64,000 bases of DNA from Cohnella sp. AR92 (GTDB taxonomy: Bacteria; Bacillota; Bacilli; Paenibacillales; Paenibacillaceae), in assembly GCF_003990975.1 (NCBI RefSeq), contig NZ_RZJR01000002.1:282741-346740 (forward strand), in the 5' to 3' direction. Position numbers and translations under genes: made by a program. The notes under the pieces are model-generated. The model made no database searches. It saw only the letters and a program-made list of their open reading frames with translations, and was not told the DNA's origin. Below are positions 54,204 to 63,220 of the stretch, one piece after another; within the stretch, counting starts at the first letter, position 1, and each line of letters starts with the position of its first letter.

Positions 54204-55325
54204 TTACAGCATCGAATCCCTAAGCATAACCTTGACGCCCTTCGGCGCATGGACCTCAAGAAGGGCTCCGGACTTGCCGTTCACCTTGATCCAGCCCATG
54301 CCCGAGACGAAGACGTCGACCGCAGAGCCCGGTTGGACCCGCAGCGAATGCTTCGTCCAAGGAGGAACGCTCTCCAGTCCTTCCCGCGAAGGAGGGGCCA
54401 GCATAACGCCGCGATGCTCCTCGTAGAGCGCGTCCGCCTTCTCCAGCTTCGTCCGATGGATCGGAAGGCTGCTGGAGACGTAAGCGGTGAACGATTGGTG
54501 ATCGCCTTCCACGAAGTCGAACCGAACGATGCCCCCGAAGAAAAGCGTCTGTTTGGCGTCAAGCTGATAAGTCGCCGGTTTGAGCGGCTTGTCCGGCATG
54601 ACCGCGTGCAGGGTCTCTCTCGGAACGACCTCGGATAGACGGGTACGATAGACGATTCCCGGCGTGTCGATAATGCTGCGTCCGTCCTCGAGAGGAATAT
54701 GGACGGCATCGAGAGTCGTGCCCGGGTAACGGGAAACGGTCAGCTCGCGCTCCAGGTCGCTGTAATCCGAGATCAACCGGTTGACCAGCGTGCTTTTGCC
54801 TACATTGGTCGCGCCGATGACATAGACGTCCCGTTTGCCCCGAAGATCCGCGATCGTCTCGACCACTCTCTCGAAACCGATGTTCCGTCTTGCGCTGCAC
54901 AGAAGGACGCCGACGACCTTAAGTCCGTTCGCGCGAGCTTCCTTCTGCACCCAATTGCGGAGCCGGTTCCAGTTGGTCACCTTAGGCAGCAGGTCGATCT
55001 TGTTCACCACGAGCAGCACCGGATTCGAGCCTACGAATCTCTGAAGCCCGGATATCAGGCTGCCCTCGAAGTCGAACAGGTCGACGATATGCACGACAAG
55101 GCTGTCCGTCGAAGCGATTCCTCCGAGCAAACGTAAGAAATCGTCCTGGTCGATAGCGACGGACGATGCGTCATTGTAATTCTTGATGCGGAAGCAGCGT
55201 TGGCAGATGATCGGCTCGCGGCCTCTCGCCGATTCGGGCACAAATCCCGGGCGGCTGGGCTCGATGGTCTGCAGGGCGATCCCGCAGCCTGCGCAACGGC
55301 TGTTCTCCATTAACGATTCGGTCAA
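54204..55325 (-). CDS. yqeH: Ribosome biogenesis GTPase YqeH
   Basis: A circularly permuted GTPase of about 373 residues needed for 30S assembly. The N-terminal zinc finger is CAGCG and CQRC, followed by G4 NKIDL, G1 GATNVGKST, G3 DTPG, and a C-terminal domain. TTG 55325 is chosen as start because AAGGAGG lies about 10 bp upstream and the yqeG stop is 2 bp away; ATG 55310 is an alternative five codons in. Confidence 0.93.
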   Translation of the reverse strand: MTESLMENSRCAGCGIALQTIEPSRPGFVPESARGREPIICQRCFRIKNYNDASSVAIDQDDFLRLLGGIASTDSLVVHIVDLFDFEGSLISGLQRFVGSNPVLLVVNKIDLLPKVTNWNRLRNWVQKEARANGLKVVGVLLCSARRNIGFERVVETIADLRGKRDVYVIGATNVGKSTLVNRLISDYSDLERELTVSRYPGTTLDAVHIPLEDGRSIIDTPGIVYRTRLSEVVPRETLHAVMPDKPLKPATYQLDAKQTLFFGGIVRFDFVEGDHQSFTAYVSSSLPIHRTKLEKADALYEEHRGVMLAPPSREGLESVPPWTKHSLRVQPGSAVDVFVSGMGWIKVNGKSGALLEVHAPKGVKVMLRDSML

Positions 55326-55327
55326 AT

Positions 55328-55852
55328 TCAGCGTTCCTCCTTCTCCGGCCACAAGCCGCGCTTGCGAAGCCGGGACAGGGCGATTTTCTCGATCTTGCGG
55401 TTGATCTGGGTTCCAAATCCCTCTTCTGCCGGGGCGATCGGCGTCACGAGAATCGTATGCAGCCCCATGCGGCGGCCTCCGAGAATATCGGTCAGCATCT
55501 GGTCGCCTACGACGACCGCCTGCCCGGCATTCAGCTTAAGCAGCGAGAGCGCCTTGCGGAATGCCTTCCCGAACGGCTTGCGGGCGGCCGGGATAAACGG
55601 AATGCCGAGCGGCTTCGAGAAAACGGACACCCGGGATTCATTGTTATTGGATAGAACGACGACTCGGAAGCCCTCCCGCTTGACGAGTTCCAGCCAAGCA
55701 GTCAGCTCCGGGGTCGCATTCGCCGTCTTCGCGCTGACGAGCGTGTTGTCCAGATCCGTAATGATCCCGCTGACCCCTCGCTTCTTCAAAGCTTGCAAGT
55801 CGATATCGAACACGGTACTTACGATCTGATCCGGCAGCAATCGTTGGAACAT
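55328..55852 (-). CDS. yqeG: YqeG-family HAD phosphatase
   Basis: A 174-residue HAD protein of subclass IIIA with motif I TDLDNTLV (nucleophile Asp), motif II VLSNNNES, Lys in ARKPFGKA and motif IV VGDQMLTDILG. It is the first gene of the operon through cvfB. The physiological substrate is unknown in this family. Confidence 0.94.
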   Translation of the reverse strand: MFQRLLPDQIVSTVFDIDLQALKKRGVSGIITDLDNTLVSAKTANATPELTAWLELVKREGFRVVVLSNNNESRVSVFSKPLGIPFIPAARKPFGKAFRKALSLLKLNAGQAVVVGDQMLTDILGGRRMGLHTILVTPIAPAEEGFGTQINRKIEKIALSRLRKRGLWPEKEER

Positions 55853-55891
55853 TCCCGAATAATCCCCTGTCTCTTACGAAATGATGAACAA

Positions 55892-55920
55892 AATATACCA
55901 CACCCCGTGAATCCTTGCAA
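55892..55920 (-). promoter_or_regulatory. Sigma-A promoter of the yqeG operon
   Basis: Minus-strand TTGCAA (55915-55920), a 17-bp spacer and TATATT (55892-55897), 40 bp upstream of yqeG. The -35 touches the T-run of the preceding terminator. Confidence 0.75.
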
Positions 55921-55958
55921 AAAGCGGGAAAGCCGGCTTACGCAATCGGCTCTCCCGC
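55919..55958 (-). terminator. Terminator of the MoxR-DUF58-transglutaminase operon
   Basis: Minus-strand GCGGGAGAGCCG and CGGCTTTCCCGC pair and are followed by TTTTT, 44 bp after the transglutaminase stop. Confidence 0.85.
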
Positions 55959-56001
55959 AAGGGTTCAAATCATCCATTTTCTAGCTTCATTCGGTTGCGA
56001 A

Positions 56002-58251
56002 TCATAGGGCCTTGCGAATTCTCTCCGTCAACCTCGAGAATTCCCGGTACGTTTCTTCCTCGCCTTGCCCGGATCCGTAGCGTGCGCCTTCGAACTGAAT
56101 AAGCGCCCCTTCGAATTCCGGCTTCAGAGAGCCGAAGCGCCCTCCCCATTGGTGGAAGGTCTCCCGCAGCGTCTCGTGCTTGCTGCGCTTGAAGCCTCTG
56201 CGCTGCATGAAGCGCACCAGGCTCTCCATCTCCTTCACGATTCGCTGATTCGGCGTCGCGCCGAGATGCCGGAGCTGCCGAATGGCGCGGCCCACGCCTC
56301 CTCTGCGGCGCAGGATCAGATAGATAGCGGCTAGAAGGACAACGGCGACGACGGCGCCAACGCTCCAGAGGATGGCCGAGACATTCATGCCGCCTCCTTG
56401 CGCGTTCGGCTGCTCCAGCGGCTCCGCCGTTGCTTCGACCACCGTTTGGGTCGCTTCCGGCGTTACTTCCTTAGGCACGGGCACCGGGATCGAGAAGCCG
56501 GACGTCGGCTCGAAGGACACCCAGCCGTACCCTTCGAAATAAGCTTCCGCCCAGGAATGGGCATCGGCATTCCGAACCGTGTAGGTGCCCGCACCGTCCG
56601 GATTGAAATTGCGGTTCCCGTACCGCTCTTCCTGTTGAGCGGCCGGGTTCACGCCCGAGGTATATCCCTTTACCCAGCGGGTAGGTATGCCAAGCGTTCG
56701 GGCCATCACGACGAACGAGGTAGAATAATAATCGCAATAGCCTTCCTGGATCTCGAACAGGAACGCGTCGACCACGTCCTTGCTCTTCTGCTTCGACAGG
56801 TCCGGCGTATTGGTATACGGATAAGTCGTTCGCAGATACTGCTCCAGCGACTTCAGGCGATCGTAGTCGTTCGTCGCGGAAGCGGTCACCGATTGCGCCA
56901 GCTCCCGTACTCTCTGAGGCAAGGAATCCGGGAGTTGAAGATAGGCGTCCCGCGGAATACCCGACCCGGAGCCCGAGGCGGCGGAGAGCGTCCGCAGGCG
57001 TTCTTCGTCCAGCTCCTGCACCTCGGAGACGATCGTATAGCTCTCGACGGACGCCGGCCTCTGGAAGCGAAGCTCCCTCTCGTCCGGATTCCAGAACAGC
57101 TGCGCGTTCCGGGAGCTGTTCAATTCGACGAGCTGAGACGCGGGGGAGGCCGAGAAGAGAACCGCCAGCCTGTCCTTGCGCAGCATCGTGACCGTCTGCT
57201 CGATCTTGCGAGTCCCGGCTTCGCTTCCCAGCTCGGGAACGAGCGGCAGCTTAGCGGCGTTCTCGCCGGCGAAGACTTGTTCGCTCGTCTGCCCCTTGCG
57301 ATCGGACCATCCTTTGCCCGTATAGACGGCTTTGGTCTCTCCGCGCAGGTAAGACTTCAGGTTGGTCGCCACCTCCATGACCGGAGAGTAGTCGTATTGG
57401 AAGCCTCCGCCGATCTGGGTGTCGTTGCGCCCGTAACCCGACTTCGAGGACATTTGCCCGCCGGAAGAGGAGATGAAGTTGCTGAGTTCTCCCCCTTCTC
57501 CCGCGAAGCTCGGAACCTCCTTGTCCTGCGACCGCAGCCACATCGAATACGGATCCTCCAGCAGCACCGGCGCCCTCGGCATCCAGCTCCCGACGACAAC
57601 CAGGAGACCGATAACGAGCAGCGCGGGCAGCACCAGCTCGAACGGCCGCTCCGCCATGGCGGTCCAACTGTCGTAATGCTTCTCCCGAAGCATGCGAAGA
57701 TGAAGGACGACCAGCCAGCCTAAGCCGGCCGCTACCGACCAAAGAATGCTGCGCCACAGCTCGAACGGAAAGAAGGAGTCGATGATGGCTAACGTCGTCA
57801 CGGCCGCAACCATAACGATAATGGCTTTTCCTTTGGTGGCCGTCCAATAGGCCAAGACATGGCACATGAGCAAGGTAAGAGCCGCAAGCTCGATGACGGG
57901 ATGCATCTGCTCGATATTAAACGTCAGGAAGCTTCGCAAGCTCTCCCAATCCCGCGTTGCCGGCCAGCTCTGCCAATCGGCGTCGGCAAACAGGAACGTC
58001 GAGCCCAGAGCTCCGACGGCTTGAATCAGAATGCGCACCCATAAGATGCGGGTGAAGAGCAGCTCCGTGACTCCGTAAATCCCGAGCGCCGCATAGATCA
58101 CATGGAAGGTCTCCGGCCACCAATAGTCCTGGAAAGGCTGGATCAGCTGGAGGACCAGAATGAGCGCGAAGATCCGATGGAGCCTCTCCAGCACCAGCCT
58201 TCGCCAGAGAACGTTCTCCTTCGGCCGGGCTTCGGCCAAAGCTATGCTCAT
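56002..58251 (-). CDS. Membrane transglutaminase-like protein (TgpA type)
   Basis: A 749-residue protein with several N-terminal TMs (about residues 20-210), an extracytoplasmic transglutaminase-like domain and another TM near 620. The catalytic triad is Cys in GYCDYYS, His in DAHSWAEAY and an acidic residue near WVSFEPTSG. A DUF4129-like cytoplasmic tail follows. ATG 58251 overlaps the DUF58 stop by 4 bp and follows GGAGGTGGGAACCGC. The triad with MoxR and DUF58 is widespread; the substrate is undefined. Confidence 0.9.
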   Translation of the reverse strand: MSIALAEARPKENVLWRRLVLERLHRIFALILVLQLIQPFQDYWWPETFHVIYAALGIYGVTELLFTRILWVRILIQAVGALGSTFLFADADWQSWPATRDWESLRSFLTFNIEQMHPVIELAALTLLMCHVLAYWTATKGKAIIVMVAAVTTLAIIDSFFPFELWRSILWSVAAGLGWLVVLHLRMLREKHYDSWTAMAERPFELVLPALLVIGLLVVVGSWMPRAPVLLEDPYSMWLRSQDKEVPSFAGEGGELSNFISSSGGQMSSKSGYGRNDTQIGGGFQYDYSPVMEVATNLKSYLRGETKAVYTGKGWSDRKGQTSEQVFAGENAAKLPLVPELGSEAGTRKIEQTVTMLRKDRLAVLFSASPASQLVELNSSRNAQLFWNPDERELRFQRPASVESYTIVSEVQELDEERLRTLSAASGSGSGIPRDAYLQLPDSLPQRVRELAQSVTASATNDYDRLKSLEQYLRTTYPYTNTPDLSKQKSKDVVDAFLFEIQEGYCDYYSTSFVVMARTLGIPTRWVKGYTSGVNPAAQQEERYGNRNFNPDGAGTYTVRNADAHSWAEAYFEGYGWVSFEPTSGFSIPVPVPKEVTPEATQTVVEATAEPLEQPNAQGGGMNVSAILWSVGAVVAVVLLAAIYLILRRRGGVGRAIRQLRHLGATPNQRIVKEMESLVRFMQRRGFKRSKHETLRETFHQWGGRFGSLKPEFEGALIQFEGARYGSGQGEEETYREFSRLTERIRKAL

Positions 58252-59495
58252 GCGGTTCCCACCTCCAGTGCCTGCTGAAGCTCTTCCAGATTCGTCACGT
58301 TGCTGAAGCTCCATCCTCTGGACTGGAACATCCGTCCCCAGCTATGCAAGCGATTCGCTTCATCGGATCCTTTGGGCGCGGGAGCGGATGCAATGCGGAT
58401 ATGGCTCGCCGCTTGCCGCCGCGCTGCCAGCGCGGTCAACGCCTTCGCCGAGCCGTCATCGGTCTCGGGCGAGATCAGGACGAGGCAGGCTCCCAGCTCG
58501 AATCTCTGAGACGCTTCATAGATCGCCTTGTCGTAACGCTCGGTACCGTCCGCTTCCGCATCGATAAGATGATTCGTTACTTCCATGCGGGTGACAACGG
58601 CATGGTTCGCACCATAGTAGACTCGTTCCGCTCCGGCCGAGACGAGACCGACCGGCATGTTCTTGCGGAAGGCAAAATCGAGAAGCGAAGCGGCTACGGA
58701 TACCGCCAGCTCGAACTGCTCGTTCGAAGAGTACGATGCCGCTCGGCGATCAAGAACGACCACCAGGCGAGGCAGAGCCTCTCTCTCATACTCCTTGGAC
58801 TTCCACTCTCCCGTGCGCGCCGTCGCGTTCCAATGAATGCGCGACATCCGGTCGCCGTGGATATATTCTCTCACCCCGTCGATCTGGGTGGTCTCGCGCG
58901 ACCAAGCCGATGTGGCTCGCTGCTCCGCGGTTCCGGTTCTCGCGATCCGCACGAAGCGCCAGTCCCGGATGTTCGCGATTCGCGGACTGACCTGGATCTC
59001 CTGAGGCTCCAGGAACGAGCCCTTGTGCTCGAACAAGCCGAAGATGTCTCGGGTAGAGCATTCCGTGGAATGAAAATGATAGCGTCCTCGTTTAAGAGGG
59101 GCCGTCTCGTACACCAAAGCTCCCCTTCTCTTATAGTCGGGGACGAAGCTAAGCTCGTAATTCTGAAGCTCCTGGCTGGACTGCCTTGTCAATCGTTCCC
59201 TCACGATGACATAAGGAAGCGGCCAGAAGCCGGGAACGTGAACCGACAGCTTTAACCGAAGCCGGGAGCCGGCCGGAATGACGGCGCTCAGATCCGCCGC
59301 CGATTCCAGCGAACGGGTTCCCTGAACGTGCCCGATCCCGCTCCAGCGTCCCAGCAAGAGGTAAAGACCGAGGGCGTTAAGGATGACGAACAGCATCAAG
59401 GAAGTCTTGCCTCCCTGGAATAGAAGAAAGAGAAGAGAGGCCGCATACAGGGCGACGGCGAGCCCTCCGAACCGGGCCTTCGACATCTTCTTCAT
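58248..59495 (-). CDS. DUF58 (VWA-like) protein
   Basis: A 415-residue protein with two N-terminal TMs (about residues 8-50) and the DUF58 block near 215-270 (DGVREYIHGDRMSRIHWNAT, then AALPRLVVVLDRRA-like strand). ATG 59495 follows GGAGCGTTAAGA, two bases after the MoxR stop. It works with MoxR ATPases, probably in assembly or activation of cell-envelope complexes. Confidence 0.9.
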   Translation of the reverse strand: MKKMSKARFGGLAVALYAASLLFLLFQGGKTSLMLFVILNALGLYLLLGRWSGIGHVQGTRSLESAADLSAVIPAGSRLRLKLSVHVPGFWPLPYVIVRERLTRQSSQELQNYELSFVPDYKRRGALVYETAPLKRGRYHFHSTECSTRDIFGLFEHKGSFLEPQEIQVSPRIANIRDWRFVRIARTGTAEQRATSAWSRETTQIDGVREYIHGDRMSRIHWNATARTGEWKSKEYEREALPRLVVVLDRRAASYSSNEQFELAVSVAASLLDFAFRKNMPVGLVSAGAERVYYGANHAVVTRMEVTNHLIDAEADGTERYDKAIYEASQRFELGACLVLISPETDDGSAKALTALAARRQAASHIRIASAPAPKGSDEANRLHSWGRMFQSRGWSFSNVTNLEELQQALEVGTA

Positions 59496-59497
59496 TC

Positions 59498-60451
59498 TTA
59501 ACGCTCCATTCCGACGGGAACCGGAATCTGCCGGATGACGGCCTGAAGCACGCTTCCCGCGGTGGCGCCCTGCATCCGGGCCTCCGAGCGGAGATGCAGG
59601 CGATGTCCCAGCACGAGCGGAGCAACCGTCTTCACGTCGTCGGGAAGGACGAAGGTTCTGCGCTGCAGCAGCGCATAGGCTCTCGAGCACGCCGCCAGGG
59701 CGACGCCGGCGCGAGGGCTCGCTCCGAGCAGCACGGACGAGTGCGTCCTCGTCCCGCGCGTCAACGCGAGCAGGTAATCGACCACGCTCGAGTCCATATG
59801 CACGCCTTCGGCGACTCGTTGAATATCGACGATGTCTTCGACCGACGCCACGGCCTCCAGGCTGTCCGCGGAGCGATGGGCGCTCGGTTCCGTCAGCAGG
59901 CGCTTCTCGGACGCCTCGTCCGGATACCCGATCGAGATCTTCATGATGAACCGGTCCAGCTGCGCTTCGGGCAGCGAATAAGTTCCGTCGAATTCGATCG
60001 GGTTCTGCGTCGCGAAGAGCGAGAACGGCTTGGGAAGCGGATAGGTGACTCCGTCAACCGATACGTGCCGCTCCTCCATGGCTTCGAGCAGCGCGGACTG
60101 CGTCTTCGTCGTCGCGCGGTTGATCTCGTCCGCCAGCACGACATTGGCCATGATCGGCCCGGGACGGAAAATAAATTGCTCTTGCTTGGGATGATAGATA
60201 GAAACGCCGGTTATATCGGTAGGCAATAGATCCGGGTTGCACTGAATGCGATGAAAGTCTCCTCCGACCGACCTGGCGAGCGCTTTGACCATCTGGGTTT
60301 TGCCGGTGCCCGGCACGTCTTCGATCAGAACGTGGCCGCCAGCGGCAAGCGCGGTGAGTATCCATGTAATCTCGTCTTTCTTGCCGAAGATACAAGATTC
60401 CATATTACGTTTAATTAATTCCAAAATATTAATCGCTTGTTGATGCTCCAT
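59498..60451 (-). CDS. MoxR-family AAA+ ATPase
   Basis: A 317-residue ATPase with Walker A EDVPGTGKTQ, Walker B LADEINRA, sensor 1 FATQNPIEFDGTY, Arg finger EAQLDRF and a C-terminal lid. The start follows AGGAGGAGACAGGC. First gene of the operon with DUF58 and transglutaminase, for which it is likely the chaperone. Confidence 0.95.
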   Translation of the reverse strand: MEHQQAINILELIKRNMESCIFGKKDEITWILTALAAGGHVLIEDVPGTGKTQMVKALARSVGGDFHRIQCNPDLLPTDITGVSIYHPKQEQFIFRPGPIMANVVLADEINRATTKTQSALLEAMEERHVSVDGVTYPLPKPFSLFATQNPIEFDGTYSLPEAQLDRFIMKISIGYPDEASEKRLLTEPSAHRSADSLEAVASVEDIVDIQRVAEGVHMDSSVVDYLLALTRGTRTHSSVLLGASPRAGVALAACSRAYALLQRRTFVLPDDVKTVAPLVLGHRLHLRSEARMQGATAGSVLQAVIRQIPVPVGMER

Positions 60452-60517
60452 GCCTGTCTCCTCCTATGGAATCTTGAGACTGTAAAAGGCCAATATAACA
60501 CAAAACGAACTTAACTT

Positions 60518-60547
60518 ATTATACCTGATTTTGGAGAAGACCGTAAA
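60518..60547 (-). promoter_or_regulatory. Promoter of the MoxR operon
   Basis: Minus-strand TTTACG (60542-60547), 18-bp spacer, TATAAT (60518-60523), 67 bp upstream of the MoxR start. Confidence 0.55.
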
Positions 60548-60575
60548 TTTTGAGTTCCTACAAATAATAATAGAG

Positions 60576-60607
60576 AAAAAGCCAAACCGCATAACGGCAG
60601 GCTTTTT
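60576..60607. terminator. Terminator of the spoVA operon
   Basis: GCC and GGC bases plus A/T arms AAAAAGCC and GGCTTTTT enclose an imperfect CCG/CGG stem. The T-run reads well on the minus strand, 42 bp after spoVAE. Confidence 0.75.
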
Positions 60608-60649
60608 CGGACCTTAAGGTAAATTTTAGGAATTTCGACAAGCCTGAAG

Positions 60650-61000
60650 TCATCCCTTCGGCTTCACGACCAAGGCGGCCAGGAAGGAGAAAATAATGGC
60701 TGCCGATATCCCCGCGCTCGTCACTTCGAAGATGCCGGTCAGCACCCCGATCCATCCGTCTTTCCGGAGCTCGGTCAGCGCGCCGTGCACGAGAGCGTTG
60801 CCGAAGCTCGTGATCGGAACGGTCGCTCCCGCTCCCGCGAAGTTGATCAGCGGCTCATATAAGCCGAGCCCGTCCAAGACCGCCCCCAAGACGACCAAGA
60901 GAGACATGGTATGCGCGGGAGTCAGCTTCGCGACATCGAACAGCAGCTGACCGATAATGCAGATTCCTCCTCCTACGAGGAATGCCCATAAGTATTGCAT
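60650..61000 (-). CDS. spoVAE: Stage V sporulation protein AE (SpoVAEb type)
   Basis: A 116-residue membrane protein with about four TMs and the family segment [20 protein letters not shown]. It is part of the inner-spore-membrane channel for dipicolinic acid. ATG 61000 follows AAGGAGTGGCGTAC; a GTG three codons upstream is out of spacing. Paralogous in fold to SpoVAC in the same operon. Confidence 0.94.
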   Translation of the reverse strand: MQYLWAFLVGGGICIIGQLLFDVAKLTPAHTMSLLVVLGAVLDGLGLYEPLINFAGAGATVPITSFGNALVHGALTELRKDGWIGVLTGIFEVTSAGISAAIIFSFLAALVVKPKG

Positions 61001-61027
61001 GTACGCCACTCCTTCTTGCTAATATCC

Positions 61028-62032
61028 TTACGCTTCAATGGAAACGGCATGCGCGATGCACGGGATGGATTCGCCTTGCTGGAACGACAAAGGGCTCAGC
61101 AGCGCCCCGGTCGCGGCGACGAGAATGCGCTTAAGCTCCCCCTTCTCCATCCGCTTCAGCAGATACCCGTACGTGACGACCGCCGAGCACGCGCAGCCGC
61201 TTCCGCCCGCTTGTACTTTCTGTTTCGCGACGTCGTAAACAAGCAGGCCGCAATCCCGGAACGTCGTCTGCTCAAGCGGAACGCCGTTGCGCATCAGGAG
61301 TTCCTTGGCGATCGGGCTTCCGACTCCGGCCAGATCCCCGGTCACGATCAAATCGTAGTAACCGGGCTCCCTTCCGGTATCCTGCAGATGAGCCTGTATC
61401 GTATCGACGGCGGCCGGAGCCATCGCCGCTCCCATATTGAACGGGTCCTTGATGCCCAGATCGATCACTTTGCCGATCGTGGCCGCCGTAACCCGCGGCC
61501 CCTCGCCGGTTCGGGCGACGACGGCCGCCCCCGCTCCGGTCACGGTATATTGGGCGGTCGGAGGCTTCTGCGAGCCGTACTCGGTCGGGTAGCGGAACTG
61601 CTTCTCTACGGTGCAGTTGTGGCTGCTCGTTGCCGCCAGCACCCGCTCTCCCGCCCCGGAGGCCACCATCAGCGAAGCCAGGGCCAGCGTCTCCATCGAG
61701 GTCGAGCAAGCGCCGAACACGCCGATGTACGGCGTTCCGAGCGTTCGCGCCGCGAACGTGCTGCTGATGATCTGGTTAAGCAGATCTCCGCCGACGAAGT
61801 ATTCGATATCCTGCTTCTTCAGCTTGGCCTTGCTGACGGCAATGTCCGCCGCCTGCTCCAGAAGCAGGCGTTCGGCTTTCTCCCAGGACGGCTGCTGAAG
61901 CTCCATGTCGGGATGGACTAGATCGAAATCGGCCGCCAGCGGACCCTCTCCTTCGTCCGGGCCGACGACCGTGCCGGTGGCGAGTATGACGGGAGGGTTC
62001 GGGAACACCCAGGTGCGTTCTCCTTGCTTCAT
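61028..62032 (-). CDS. spoVAD: Stage V sporulation protein AD
   Basis: A 334-residue thiolase-fold protein (GTPYIGVFGACSTSMETLAL, TATSSHNCTVEKQ-like, GSGCACSAV) that binds dipicolinic acid during uptake into the forespore. It starts with ATG after GGGAGATGAGGGC, 5 bp beyond spoVAC. Confidence 0.96.
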   Translation of the reverse strand: MKQGERTWVFPNPPVILATGTVVGPDEGEGPLAADFDLVHPDMELQQPSWEKAERLLLEQAADIAVSKAKLKKQDIEYFVGGDLLNQIISSTFAARTLGTPYIGVFGACSTSMETLALASLMVASGAGERVLAATSSHNCTVEKQFRYPTEYGSQKPPTAQYTVTGAGAAVVARTGEGPRVTAATIGKVIDLGIKDPFNMGAAMAPAAVDTIQAHLQDTGREPGYYDLIVTGDLAGVGSPIAKELLMRNGVPLEQTTFRDCGLLVYDVAKQKVQAGGSGCACSAVVTYGYLLKRMEKGELKRILVAATGALLSPLSFQQGESIPCIAHAVSIEA

Positions 62033-62036
62033 GCCC

Positions 62037-62531
62037 TCATCTCCCTACTCCGCCGAACAGCCAATGCGCGATCCCGATGAAGAAAGCCGCCACGACGCCG
62101 AACACGATAACCGAACCGGCGAGCTTGAACATATTCGTGCCTACGCCCAGCACAAGCCCCTCGCTTCGATGCTCGATCGCCGCGGAACACATCGAATTGG
62201 CGAAGCCGGTAACCGGTACGGCCGTTCCCGCCCCCGCCCACTGGGCGATTTTGTCATACACCCCGATCGAAGTCAGAATAACGGACAGCAGAATCATGAT
62301 CGCCACCGTCGGGTTCCCCGCCCTAGTCGGCGACATGTTGAATGCCGCTTGGAAAAACGACTGCACCCCTTGGCCGATCAAGCAGATCACGCCCCCGACC
62401 AGGAATGCCCGCAGACAGTTCTTCAGGACCGATCGAGCCGGCTCCCGGTTCTTGGCGAATTGCTTGTACTCCTTGGCGGACATCGACATTGGTTTATAGG
62501 AAATGGATTTGCCGGCTTCCTTGGTAGCCAT
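62037..62531 (-). CDS. spoVAC: Stage V sporulation protein AC
   Basis: A 164-residue membrane protein with the GAGTAVPVTGFANSMCSAAI segment shared with SpoVAE and about four TMs. It is the mechanosensitive part of the DPA channel. Start is uncertain: ATG 62540 and ATG 62531 lie 3 and 12 bp from AAGGAGG. Only the C-D-E core of the spoVA operon is present; spoVAA, AB and AF are not adjacent. Confidence 0.93.
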   Translation of the reverse strand: MATKEAGKSISYKPMSMSAKEYKQFAKNREPARSVLKNCLRAFLVGGVICLIGQGVQSFFQAAFNMSPTRAGNPTVAIMILLSVILTSIGVYDKIAQWAGAGTAVPVTGFANSMCSAAIEHRSEGLVLGVGTNMFKLAGSVIVFGVVAAFFIGIAHWLFGGVGR

Positions 62532-62805
62532 ATGGACCATATCCCTCCTTCCGGAACAATAGGAGCAACAAGGATAGTATTTGCCGAGGGAAGAACGTCT
62601 ATGATTGCCAAAAATGGCCTTTGAGGGGGTTCGGAAAAACAGGCGGACGGGTGGAGTTGGAGCTAAGCGCGCGGAAATAAGGTTCCATCCGAGTCCAAGC
62701 CGCAAAAATCAAAGCGCTTGCAGGCTTCCGGCCGCATATTATGTAGAAGGAAACGGTTAAATCCACCTGGGATTGGACACACTGGTAGCTAAGGAGGGGA
62801 TTGAC

Positions 62806-63021
62806 ATGCTTGACCCGGAACTTCTTAGAGCCGAGGGCGAGAAGTATTTCTCCAAGGACTTGCTGCAGGAGCTGGCAGGCCTCAAAGATCGGCTTCAACT
62901 CACCGAGCTGGAGCTTGGACATATTCAGAACCTGGCCCAGTGGGCGTACCACAGCGGCTTCAACACGGGACTCAGCTGCGGACGACAGCTTTCTTTTAAT
63001 GATAGAATGAAAGTTCAATAA
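62806..63021 (+). CDS. Small hypothetical protein (71 residues)
   Basis: ATG 62806 follows AAGGAGGGGATTGAC, and a terminator lies 17 bp after the stop, so expression is likely. The product is acidic and helical at the N-terminus (MLDPELLRAEGEKYF), rich in Leu and Glu (residues 20-35), with AQWAYHSGFNTGLSCGRQ near the end. No TM or signal is seen and no family was recognised. A cre-like TCAAAGCGCTTGCA lies at 62709-62722. It sits between spoVAC and sigK, which hints at a sporulation link without proving it. Confidence 0.75.
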   Translation: MLDPELLRAEGEKYFSKDLLQELAGLKDRLQLTELELGHIQNLAQWAYHSGFNTGLSCGRQLSFNDRMKVQ

Positions 63022-63038
63022 AAACGATCGCTCGCGCT

Positions 63039-63066
63039 ATCCGTTCTCTTAAGAGGACGGATTTTT
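63039..63066 (+). terminator. Terminator of the 71-residue gene
   Basis: ATCCGTTCTCTT pairs with AAGAGGACGGAT (one wobble) and is followed by TTTTT. Confidence 0.85.
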
Positions 63067-63161
63067 GCTTATTGCGCGCGCTTCTCGACCTGCCAAGAAC
63101 CGGCCAAGACAATAAGAAATGCTTGACACCGGGCGTACAGGCACGGATGGGCTCCTACCCA

Positions 63162-63169
63162 CATAGAAT
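63162..63169 (+). promoter_or_regulatory. Sigma-E-like -10 element ahead of sigK
   Basis: CATAGAAT matches the sigma-E -10 consensus CATACAAT at seven of eight bases, 51 bp before sigK. No convincing -35 was found, as for promoters that need SpoIIID. Confidence 0.35.
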
Positions 63170-63220
63170 GGTAATGTTTCCTCATGCGCTCGCGACCAAC
63201 TAGCCGGAGGTGGCCTACCC

